In this document: positions 1-5,449 of the stretch, piece by piece
Layout of the letters: the number at the start of each line of letters is the position of its first letter
How positions within the stretch are numbered: the first letter of the stretch is position 1
NCBI GenBank assembly: GCA_964579845.1
Contig: CAZOHC010000045.1
Span: 1 to 8,163 of the forward strand
From: CAZOHC01 sp964579845
GTDB lineage: Bacteria > Patescibacteriota > Microgenomatia > Levybacterales > UBA12049
DNA: 8,163 bases
Direction of reading: 5' to 3'
Position numbers and translations under genes: made by a program
The notes under the pieces: model-generated
What the model was told of the DNA's origin: nothing
Database searches by the model: none
The model's input: the letters and a program-made list of their open reading frames with translations, nothing else

Positions 1-53
1 ATTATAGGATTTTATAGTTTTATTATAGGACTATATCAAACTATATCACTTCT

Positions 54-76
54 TCACTTCCCAGCCTCACTTCCCA
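54..76. repeat. 13-bp-period direct repeat
   Basis: TCACTTCCCA occurs at 54-63 and again at 67-76, a period of 13 bp. A partial third copy, TCACTTC, lies at 46-52. Two and a half units are too few to call a minisatellite. The repeat may simply reflect the pyrimidine bias of this stretch. Confidence 0.5.
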
Positions 77-235
77 CCTAATTACCTCGTTCCTCCTACC
101 CTGTTTTGTACTTCATCACTCTCCTCTTTCTCTGCCACATTACGCATACGTCGTGCGTGTATCCATCCCGGCTGATCCATTTTATCGTATATTTTGAGGC
201 TACTTGAAGCTAAAAATTGTAATAATACATACATA

Positions 236-288
236 TTACTATAGGATGTTGCCCACAGGAACCCGGCACTGTATATATATTATAGTAA
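236..288. repeat. 8-bp inverted repeat downstream of the yebC operon
   Basis: TTACTATA at 236-243 pairs perfectly with TATAGTAA at 281-288, enclosing 37 bases. Inside, TGCC (249-252) and GGCA (265-268) could form a small inner stem. It begins 6 bp past the stop codon of the polytopic membrane protein, so a role at the 3' end of that transcript is possible. There is no adjacent U-tract on the minus strand, so it does not look like a standard intrinsic terminator. Confidence 0.35.
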
Positions 289-294
289 GAGTCA

Positions 295-1158
295 CTAGCT
301 TCCCCATTTCGTATAGAGGTTCAGGACGAAAAACACCACGACCCCAACCCATACATACTCCCACATTACTCCCTTAAATAGCCGTCTCTCAAACCACACA
401 TGTGAGAGACCGACGATGGTATAGAAAAATCCGGTCAAGAATAATGCGATGACAGTCGGGCTGGTCGGCCAGAACCACAGAAACGCTGCCGTTTCGACCA
501 ATGCCAACGTCAGACAGAACGTCCACAGAAGCAGCATACTTGATGACTTTTGAAGCGTATATGTCCAGATAGAGTGATACATCAGAGAAAAGCAGTAGAT
601 GAAAATTAACGGAAGAAACGCATAAATCGGTAGATGAAGCGTTAAAACGATATTGGATAAGAAGAAAAACGATATGAGCGTTATGACGAATGAAACGATC
701 CGTGCTCCTGAAAGCAGTTGAATCGTTCTGATTGAAGAAACGGTAAAAATATTCTGACTGAGAAACAGTGAGTACATACCGAACGCATAGAGTCCGGTTA
801 GGAGAAATCGCGCATATAATCGTGCAGGAATCAGAAAGTAGAAGAGTCCGAACGCGAGGGTATAAAAAAACGGCAGAATAAAAATGCTGAACGTAAAATT
901 CTCTTTGATATCTTTACGTATTGCCCAGAAAAGAAAGACATCAGAAAGGAGCGCTAACCCCAAGACGATATACACACCGAATGATTTCCCGAACAGATAC
1001 TCCGAGATAAAAAGACTGAGTGAGAGCAAGAGTACAGAGATAACAAACTTTTGTCGTTTATCCAGTGCAATGATGAGTGTCCGCTTCGTACTGCCGGCAG
1101 GTGCCGGACTGCGTCTGAAAACCGAAGAGGTACCTGGCTGTCTTTTTCTTATATTCAT
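295..1158 (-). CDS. Polytopic membrane protein of unknown function
   Basis: This encodes 287 residues, most of them hydrophobic. A basic, proline- and serine-containing N-terminus of about 36 residues probably stays in the cytoplasm. It is followed by about nine likely membrane helices, near residues 37-54, 60-80, 88-110, 114-133, 151-170, 173-196, 205-229, 233-252 and 265-283. The loops between them are short, so there is no sizeable soluble domain. I see no catalytic or transporter signature and do not recognise the family. The ATG lies 8 bp after the yebC stop codon, with no Shine-Dalgarno site, so the gene is probably translated from the yebC transcript. In many bacteria yebC is followed by ruvC; here this protein takes that place and no ruvC is seen in the window. 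That the protein sits in the inner membrane is certain enough; its function is not known. Confidence 0.85.
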   Translation of the reverse strand: MNIRKRQPGTSSVFRRSPAPAGSTKRTLIIALDKRQKFVISVLLLSLSLFISEYLFGKSFGVYIVLGLALLSDVFLFWAIRKDIKENFTFSIFILPFFYTLAFGLFYFLIPARLYARFLLTGLYAFGMYSLFLSQNIFTVSSIRTIQLLSGARIVSFVITLISFFFLSNIVLTLHLPIYAFLPLIFIYCFSLMYHSIWTYTLQKSSSMLLLWTFCLTLALVETAAFLWFWPTSPTVIALFLTGFFYTIVGLSHVWFERRLFKGVMWEYVWVGVVVFFVLNLYTKWGS

Positions 1159-1166
1159 CAGGTCGC

Positions 1167-1913
1167 TTAATGGGTCAAAAATTCATCAGGAATATCAAAG
1201 TTCGCATAGACTTTCTGAACATCATCCAGGTCCTCTATCTTCTCCAGAAACGCCATCGCTTTCTCAGCTGATGTTTGGTCAGTAATCGCAGTCGTCACCG
1301 TCGGCTTCCTGATAAGCGCTGCCTCAGACACTGTCAGTGAATCAGCACTCAGTCCATCGCGCACTCTCCCCAAGTCTTCCGGCCTGGTATAGATCACCAC
1401 TTCTGATCCTGCTTCCTCAACGTCTTCAGCACCATGATCAGCCGCGATAAGGTAGATATCATCAAGTGACAGATCGTTTTTCTTAACGATTATTTGACCT
1501 TTTTGTTCGAACTGGTATGAAACAGATCCGGGATTTCCGATCGTGCCGCCGTTTTTTTCAAAGGTACTTTTGACAATCGGTGTCGTACGCTGCTTATTAT
1601 CCGTTACCGCCTCTACCATCACGCTGAACCCACCGGGACCGAACCCTTCATATAAAACCTCAGCCATATCTCCTGCCTGCTTGCCGACAGCTCGCTGAAT
1701 CGCCCGGTCGATATTATCTTTGGGCATGTTCGCTCCCCGTGCTGCATCAACTGCGAGCCGAAGCCTCGGATTACCGTTCGGATCGGTAACGCCTCCTCCT
1801 TCTCTTACGGCGAGTGTTATCGCCATTGAAAGCTTCGTAAAGAGCTGACCGCGCTTCGCGTCATTCGCACCTTTTTGTCTTTTAATTGTTGACCATTTAG
1901 AATGTCCTGACAT
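1167..1913 (-). CDS. yebC: YebC/PmpR/TACO1-family protein
   Basis: This is a full-length (248 aa) YebC-family protein. The N-terminal signature MSGHSKWSTIKRQK with DAKRGQLFTKL (residues 1-28) is diagnostic. The family block GFGPGGFSVMVEAVTDN (residues 90-106), the NGGTIG turn (121-126) and the closing DLDDVQKVYANFDIPDE segment (229-244) are all present, so the three-domain fold should be intact. The family was first described as DNA-binding regulators (PmpR, YebC). More recent work on bacterial YebC and mitochondrial TACO1 ties it to ribosomes and to translation through proline stretches; which role applies here cannot be read from sequence. The protein is cytoplasmic. The gene leads a two-gene minus-strand unit with a membrane protein, and its own promoter lies at 1928-1957. 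No Shine-Dalgarno site precedes the ATG, and the predicted leader is only about 8 nt. Confidence 0.97.
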   Translation of the reverse strand: MSGHSKWSTIKRQKGANDAKRGQLFTKLSMAITLAVREGGGVTDPNGNPRLRLAVDAARGANMPKDNIDRAIQRAVGKQAGDMAEVLYEGFGPGGFSVMVEAVTDNKQRTTPIVKSTFEKNGGTIGNPGSVSYQFEQKGQIIVKKNDLSLDDIYLIAADHGAEDVEEAGSEVVIYTRPEDLGRVRDGLSADSLTVSEAALIRKPTVTTAITDQTSAEKAMAFLEKIEDLDDVQKVYANFDIPDEFLTH

Positions 1914-1927
1914 AATCTTAACGCTTT

Positions 1928-1957
1928 ATTATACCTCGCCTATCTTGACTTTTGCAA
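1928..1957 (-). promoter_or_regulatory. Promoter of yebC
   Basis: Read on the minus strand, TTGCAA (1957-1952) and a perfect TATAAT (1933-1928) are separated by 18 bp, a sigma70-type arrangement. The -10 box ends 14 nt before the yebC ATG, so the transcript would have a leader of roughly 8 nt, too short for a normal Shine-Dalgarno site. Confidence 0.7.
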
Positions 1958-1973
1958 ATAAACTCAGTACAAT
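1945..1973 (+). promoter_or_regulatory. Promoter of the TPR gene
   Basis: TTGACT (1945-1950) and TACAAT (1968-1973) are separated by exactly 17 bp, close to the sigma70 consensus. The predicted start is near 1980, about 20-33 nt before the candidate start codons. The -35 region is interleaved with that of the divergent yebC promoter, so polymerase probably cannot occupy both at once. Confidence 0.65.
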
Positions 1974-1989
1974 TTCATCCAATGCTTTT

Positions 1990-2000
1990 CCCGTAACGGG
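1990..2000. promoter_or_regulatory. Palindrome in the TPR gene leader
   Basis: CCCGT-A-ACGGG is a perfect 5-bp inverted repeat around one base, directly before the first ATG (2001) of the TPR gene and within its predicted 5' leader. It could be a small operator, or a weak hairpin (CCC/GGG) affecting start choice. It may also be chance. Confidence 0.25.
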
Positions 2001-2729
2001 ATGTACTGCCACATGGAACCATTAAAAACGCAAGCAATCCAAACAGCACTGACCGGAGACTGGAACACCGCTGTCTCCCTGAATCAATCAATTCTGGAAG
2101 AGTTTCCCGATGATATTGATACGTTAAATCGGCTGGCATTTGCTTACTCCAGTATCGGTGATATAAAACAAGCGAAATCGTACTACCAAAAAGTCCTCGC
2201 GCTTGATGCGCATAATCCTATCGCTCTTCGTAACATGAAACGACTCGTCGGCGCAGGTTCACCCTCCCAAATCCCGGTACAGATGAATAATAGTTTTATC
2301 GAAGAACCCGGAAAAACTAAAGTGGTTGAGATCATTAACGTTGCTGAAAAAAAGCTTCTTTCACGACTCCGTGCCGGAGAACGGGTTACGCTTCAGGCAA
2401 AACGGATGAAAATATTTGTTTTGGACAGCGAGAAACAATTTCTGGGTATGCTTCCTGATGATATCGGCAGACGCATACTCGATTTCATGAACGGCGGCAA
2501 TGAATATGAAGCATTTGTGAAAACAATAGATAATCTCAGACTTATTGTTTTTATTAAGGAAACAAAGCGTTCAAGCAAATTTAAAAACCAACCTTCCTTC
2601 CCTGCATTTGATAAGTCAAAACTGTCGTTAAATGGGCATCGAACCGGCAGATCCTCTGCAAAATCAGTCAAGCGACTTCAAGAGGCTGATGATGACTCAG
2701 ATGATAAAGAAGCTTCGGAATCACTCTGA
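2001..2729 (+). CDS. TPR protein with a C-terminal HIRAN-like domain
   Basis: This is the only plus-strand gene, 242 residues from the first ATG. A second in-frame ATG at 2013 would give 238 residues and starts a more natural-looking MEPLKTQAIQ; neither site has a clear Shine-Dalgarno. Residues 8-39 and 41-75 form two tetratricopeptide repeats (W21, then the NRLAFAYSSIGDIKQA and YYQKVLALDAHNP pattern), a protein-binding scaffold. After a linker, residues 118-190 show the strand pattern LRAGERVTL, KIFVLD, FLGMLPDDIGRRIL and YEAFVKTI, which resembles HIRAN domains (usually DNA-end-binding modules attached to helicases). That match is by eye and lacks the usual NPYD-like segment. The tail is basic and then acidic (DDDSDDKEASES). 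No signal peptide or membrane helix is seen, so it is likely cytoplasmic. The last 52 bp overlap the convergent 61-aa gene. Confidence 0.85.
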   Translation: MYCHMEPLKTQAIQTALTGDWNTAVSLNQSILEEFPDDIDTLNRLAFAYSSIGDIKQAKSYYQKVLALDAHNPIALRNMKRLVGAGSPSQIPVQMNNSFIEEPGKTKVVEIINVAEKKLLSRLRAGERVTLQAKRMKIFVLDSEKQFLGMLPDDIGRRILDFMNGGNEYEAFVKTIDNLRLIVFIKETKRSSKFKNQPSFPAFDKSKLSLNGHRTGRSSAKSVKRLQEADDDSDDKEASESL

Positions 2730-2863
2730 AAAATAACTTTCCCCTTTTTCAACTCATCTTTTGCTGCAGTTACTTTTTCCATTTTACTCAGTTGCTTTAA
2801 TGATATAATCGCCCAGATCACTGAGATAATTAAGATAACTGCAACGGATAATATGAGAATCAT
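2678..2863 (-). CDS. Small single-span membrane protein with Ser-rich tail
   Basis: This encodes 61 residues: an N-terminal membrane helix (about residues 2-22, very rich in I, L and V), a charged, helix-prone segment (about 24-42, with KQLSKMEKVTAAKDELKKGK) and a serine/glutamate-rich tail (DSEASLSSESSSAS). The N-terminal helix could also be an uncleaved signal anchor. It starts 5 bp after the stop codon of the LytR_C gene and has no Shine-Dalgarno site, so translation probably depends on that gene. Its last 17 codons and stop lie antisense to the end of the TPR gene. I do not recognise the family. The tight coupling to an envelope-type protein suggests an envelope role, but this is only context. 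Confidence 0.65.
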   Translation of the reverse strand: MILILSVAVILIISVIWAIISLKQLSKMEKVTAAKDELKKGKVIFQSDSEASLSSESSSAS

Positions 2864-2868
2864 ACGTA

Positions 2869-3696
2869 TTAAAACTGATCGGTTCGCTGTGCATCTTCTC
2901 CGATCTCAATCAGTATATCAGAGAGCGACTCCCCTTCTCTCTGTTCAGACGGAAACGGTAAAATCTTTTCAAGTTTCTCAACAGTATAGTTTTTCTCACC
3001 GTAATAGATAATTTTTGAGACAGGAATTGAGGTATGAGCAGTTGTTACGGAGATCACACTTGCACCGATCGTATTAAGCAACCCTTCAAGCCTTCCGCCC
3101 AGACCGCTCACTGAGGTACCGTTGACGATCATGATGGATTTTTTATCGTCTTCAAGACGCGAGTCGATAAAGTACCCTTCGGTTTCGCTCGCGAAGCGTT
3201 CAGAATCCGTTGGAAGTGTCAGTGAAGCTGTTTTAATATGTGAAGAAGATAGTGTCCGTGCATAGAGCCATACACGAACAGCATCAAGAAACGAAATGTC
3301 ATCAGCATCAGGCTGAGCGTAGAGTGAATATGAGGTAAACTCAAGCGGCAATTTCGGTGACTCACTCACGGTTTTTTTGGTAATACTCCCCTCGATCGGA
3401 ACGAGATACGTCTGCCTTATATCAGGAAGCGAACTCCCTGTAGACATGATGACCTGAGACATGGTCTTTTCCTGTGGGTCAAACGAGTATAAGACGGTCT
3501 TTTTCCCATCTGACTGATGAATTGCCATAATAAATCCGCTGGATCCGTCGAATTTACTGTTTTTAACAAGCTGAAACACTCTGAATGAAAGCGAGACAAA
3601 AATTATAAGTAAAACAGCAACACAAAACAGGACAAATGTGCGCATGCTGTTTGTCGATGGAACTTCTTTCTCTTTTTTCTCTTTTTTTCCTTTCAT
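2869..3696 (-). CDS. Membrane-anchored LytR_C-domain protein
   Basis: This is 275 residues. A lysine-rich N-terminus (residues 1-11) and one membrane helix (about 19-41) place the rest outside the membrane. Residues 186-268 match the LytR_C domain: the strand SIMIVNGTSVSGLGGRL (187-203), a helix ending in GA, the ISVTTA strand, the IIYYGEKN block (229-236) and the closing DILIEIGEDA (260-269). LytR_C usually follows an LCP (LytR-CpsA-Psr) phosphotransferase domain in proteins that attach glycopolymers to the wall. Here the LCP domain is absent, and the 140 residues between helix and LytR_C form a soluble region that I do not recognise. So it is a lone LytR_C protein, probably an envelope factor without phosphotransferase activity. 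No Shine-Dalgarno site is visible. The 61-aa membrane protein follows at once. Confidence 0.85.
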   Translation of the reverse strand: MKGKKEKKEKEVPSTNSMRTFVLFCVAVLLIIFVSLSFRVFQLVKNSKFDGSSGFIMAIHQSDGKKTVLYSFDPQEKTMSQVIMSTGSSLPDIRQTYLVPIEGSITKKTVSESPKLPLEFTSYSLYAQPDADDISFLDAVRVWLYARTLSSSHIKTASLTLPTDSERFASETEGYFIDSRLEDDKKSIMIVNGTSVSGLGGRLEGLLNTIGASVISVTTAHTSIPVSKIIYYGEKNYTVEKLEKILPFPSEQREGESLSDILIEIGEDAQRTDQF

Positions 3697-3722
3697 AAGG
3701 TTATAAAACGCTACCTCATTCC

Positions 3723-3751
3723 AGGATAAGAAAAAAACGCTCCGTTAGCAA
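3723..3751 (-). promoter_or_regulatory. Possible promoter of the LytR_C gene
   Basis: On the minus strand TTGCTA (3751-3746) and TATCCT (3728-3723) are 17 bp apart, each matching the sigma70 consensus at four of six positions. The start would be near 3716, giving a leader of about 20 nt. A rival -10-like TATAAC (3705-3700) is only 3 nt from the ATG and has no good -35, so I prefer the upstream pair. Confidence 0.35.
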
Positions 3752-3775
3752 GCTTTATCAGACAATGAAACAGGA

Positions 3776-3919
3776 TTACTGCTCAGCTCTTTTTTTGGAG
3801 ATTACTTTTGGTGGTGAAAAAACTGGAGCAGTACTGGTAATCATACCGCCACTTTTTTTCTCTTTATCTTTTTTCGGTTTCTTCTTTTCTCCTTTAAAAA
3901 ATCCACTACTTCCGGCCAT
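3776..3919 (-). CDS. 47-aa lysine-rich small protein
   Basis: This short ORF is easily missed because of its length. It runs from ATG at 3919 to TAA at 3776 and encodes 47 residues: a glycine/serine start (MAGSSGFFKG), a lysine-rich block (EKKKPKKDKEKK, residues 11-22), and a tail with APVFSPPKVISKK (31-43). A strong Shine-Dalgarno GAGGTG lies 8 nt before the ATG, one of the best in the window, and a candidate promoter sits just upstream. It has no membrane helix or cysteine pair. The composition suggests a disordered, nucleic-acid- or ribosome-binding peptide, but I do not recognise a family. It fills most of the gap between the pseudouridine synthase and LytR_C genes. The lysine-rich block is like the N-terminus of the next protein, though this may only be composition. 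Confidence 0.6.
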   Translation of the reverse strand: MAGSSGFFKGEKKKPKKDKEKKSGGMITSTAPVFSPPKVISKKRAEQ

Positions 3920-3927
3920 AGTATATA

Positions 3928-3933
3928 CACCTC
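3928..3933 (-). promoter_or_regulatory. Ribosome binding site of the 47-aa gene
   Basis: GAGGTG on the minus strand, 8 nt before the ATG at 3919. Most other starts in this window lack such a site, so it is the main support for translation of the short ORF. Confidence 0.65.
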
Positions 3934-3936
3934 ATT

Positions 3937-3964
3937 TCTATAATATAAACATAGATACTGTCAT
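3937..3964 (-). promoter_or_regulatory. Possible promoter of the 47-aa gene
   Basis: On the minus strand ATGACA (3964-3959, five of six matches to TTGACA) and TATAGA (3942-3937) are 16 bp apart. The -35 overlaps the last base of the pseudouridine synthase stop codon. A TATAAT also lies at 3968-3963 but without a convincing -35. Confidence 0.4.
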
Positions 3965-4710
3965 TATACTACAACAGTATGTTCTTGGAGAAAACCATGC
4001 AGTTCATCAGGAAGCGTGCTTTCAAACTGCATCGTATCACCGTTTACCGGGTGGTTAAAAGCGATCTTCGCAGCATGGAGAAAGACACGGGACAGGAATT
4101 TTCGATCATCACGTTGTGTTTTTCTCCCGGCATATAAAAAGTCCGCAAAAAGCGGATAGCCCAAATACTTCATGTGCACTCTGATTTGATGAGTTCTTCC
4201 TGTTTTTAATTCTATCTCCAGAAGTGAGAGAATCTCTTTTTTCCGAAGATGTCTGCGATATTCCATGACTGAATAGAGGGTTAATGCTTCTTTCCCCCCT
4301 GCAACTACCCCGAAACGCATTCTATTCCATTCCTGCCTCCCAATAGGTGCATTCACCTCTCCTGATTCGGGTTTCACTTCTCCGTGAACAAGTGTTATGT
4401 AGTGTTTTTTGACAGTTCGTTCTTTAAACTGTGCTTGGAGATTAAAAAATGCGTCTTCATGCTTCGCGACGAGCAGTAATCCAGAAGTTTCTTTATCCAA
4501 TCGATGCACGATCCCTGATCGATCATAAAATGCATTTCTGTATCCTTCATCAGTCATCACTGTTTTCGGCTCATCAAGCTTCAAGTAGGTGATCAAAAAA
4601 TCCTGCAATGTTACTTCTCCGCGAGTCGTATCCGCCCGATTGACAATCATACCTGACGGTTTATCAACGACCAGCATCACGTCATCTTCATATATAATTG
4701 TGGGTTCCAT
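3964..4710 (-). CDS. RluA-family pseudouridine synthase
   Basis: This enzyme converts uridine to pseudouridine in rRNA or tRNA. From the ATG at 4710 it has 248 residues. The RluA motif HRLDKETSGLLLVAK gives the catalytic aspartate at residue 72, and RTHQIRVH (172-179) and the GYPLFAD block (184-190) follow as expected. The catalytic domain starts almost at once (YEDDVMLVVDKPSGMIVN), with no S4 RNA-binding domain, unlike RluD and RluC of about 320 residues; it resembles the shorter RluA or TruC layout. The target uridine cannot be told from sequence. An in-frame GTG at 4725 would add five residues, but a TATAAT box (4722-4717) lies inside that extension, so I prefer the ATG. No Shine-Dalgarno site is present; the message may be leaderless or read through from the lgt-like gene 43 bp upstream. 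Confidence 0.93.
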   Translation of the reverse strand: MEPTIIYEDDVMLVVDKPSGMIVNRADTTRGEVTLQDFLITYLKLDEPKTVMTDEGYRNAFYDRSGIVHRLDKETSGLLLVAKHEDAFFNLQAQFKERTVKKHYITLVHGEVKPESGEVNAPIGRQEWNRMRFGVVAGGKEALTLYSVMEYRRHLRKKEILSLLEIELKTGRTHQIRVHMKYLGYPLFADFLYAGRKTQRDDRKFLSRVFLHAAKIAFNHPVNGDTMQFESTLPDELHGFLQEHTVVV

Positions 4711-4716
4711 AGCGCT

Positions 4717-4722
4717 ATTATA
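4717..4722 (-). promoter_or_regulatory. -10 box directly before the pseudouridine synthase
   Basis: A perfect TATAAT on the minus strand ends 6 nt before the ATG at 4710, the spacing expected for a leaderless transcript. No good -35 hexamer is seen 16-19 bp upstream, although the perfect palindrome GCGTACGC (4739-4746) lies there. Activity is uncertain. Confidence 0.35.
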
Positions 4723-4753
4723 CACTATAAGTTTATTTGCGTACGCTGAAATA

Positions 4754-5449
4754 CTACTTGAGGCGTCGTATATTCAATTGAGCTCCTTGCTTGAGGTAAA
4801 AATATAACGAGATAAAAAAGACCAGACCAAGTATTACGGTTTCCGGAGCATACCAAACTGTCCCGTCAAGGAGTGACTTGACGATTGCAAGTACTGCGGT
4901 AAACAATGCGTAGTTCATGAGAAATAAGAGTCCCAGCATGCCGTCTTTCAACTGTCCTTCCAAAAATCTGGGTAGGAGTATTCTGAGAAAAAAGAAAAAT
5001 AACAAAGCATAATACAGAACAGGCAGCAATGAAAAAATGATCGCATGTTCTCCTCTATCCGCCAGACCGATCAGATATCCTATCGGGAGGACAGAAAGCA
5101 GCGCAAATGCGAAAAAATCTAAAAATCTGCCGCGCGGATATTTTTTCTTTTTGGTAATAACCAATAGCGTCAAGACACCACCGATAATACCGCCGGTTAA
5201 GGAAAGACCAGGAAAATACGGTATGAGGAAAAACACGAGCGGATTAAGATATGATGTCTCAAAATGAGTGAGCACATAAAAAAATCGGGAGAAAAAGACC
5301 GTAAAAAAGAACGTTACAAAGGCAACATTAAAAATATCATCGAGTATGATATTTTTCCTGAGAAAAACAAAATCCTCACGGCTTAAAACATACAACGTAA
5401 AAAGAAACAGCATAAATCCGATGAGAAGTGTCACAAGCTCGATTACCAT
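4754..5449 (-). CDS. Divergent Lgt-fold membrane protein
   Basis: This 231-residue, multi-span membrane protein has the layout of prolipoprotein diacylglyceryl transferase (Lgt), which adds diacylglycerol to lipoprotein cysteines. Seen motifs are SRFFYVL (residues 54-60, Lgt consensus GARLxYVL), then GLSLTGGIIGG (81-91, consensus GxSFHGGLIGG), FLDFFAFALL (109-118), and GYLIGLADRGEH (124-135), which takes the place of the GRxGNFxNGE signature. Several residues needed by E. coli Lgt seem to be missing: the His of the HGG motif is Thr, and the Arg and Asn of GRxGN are not conserved. It may be an inactive or repurposed relative. I chose ATG at 5449 because GGGTGG lies 7 nt before it; an upstream in-frame ATG at 5479 would add ten residues inside the MFS gene. 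It overlaps the MFS gene by 7 bp, so the two are translationally coupled. Confidence 0.8.
   Translation of the reverse strand: MVIELVTLLIGFMLFLFTLYVLSREDFVFLRKNIILDDIFNVAFVTFFFTVFFSRFFYVLTHFETSYLNPLVFFLIPYFPGLSLTGGIIGGVLTLLVITKKKKYPRGRFLDFFAFALLSVLPIGYLIGLADRGEHAIIFSLLPVLYYALLFFFFLRILLPRFLEGQLKDGMLGLLFLMNYALFTAVLAIVKSLLDGTVWYAPETVILGLVFFISLYFYLKQGAQLNIRRLK

Larger units (their letters stand above)
1..294. other. Gene-poor region with short repeats
   Basis: No convincing gene is visible in these 294 bases. The first 50 bases are AT-rich and contain short direct repeats (ATTATAGGA at 1-9 and 22-30; CTATATCA at 31-38 and 41-48). Bases 49-135 are strongly pyrimidine-rich on the plus strand. A 32-codon minus-strand ORF (180 down to 82) begins with ATG directly after an in-frame TAA, has no Shine-Dalgarno site and encodes a charged peptide that I do not recognise; I do not call it a gene. 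I looked for a tRNA, rRNA, RNase P RNA or tmRNA signature on both strands and saw none. The region lies downstream of the minus-strand yebC operon, so it may hold the operon's 3' end. Confidence 0.6.

Noticed and set aside
142..158. ACGCA/TGCGT inverted repeat
   Set aside because: Five pairs with a 7-base loop and no following T-tract; this is expected by chance at this window size.
82..180. 32-codon minus-strand ORF
   Set aside because: It lacks a Shine-Dalgarno site, is very short and shows no recognisable motif, so chance cannot be excluded.
884..1285. 133-aa plus-strand ORF
   Set aside because: It lies antisense across the membrane protein and yebC, both well supported by motif or hydrophobic pattern, and its product has no recognisable domain.
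3729..3760. Terminator after the 47-aa gene
   Set aside because: A run of seven T residues is present on the minus strand, but the sequence before it forms at best a 3-4 bp stem.
3765..4058. 97-aa plus-strand ORF
   Set aside because: It is antisense to the 47-aa gene and to the end of the pseudouridine synthase. Its hydrophobic phenylalanine-rich stretch is just the complement of the lysine-rich coding region.
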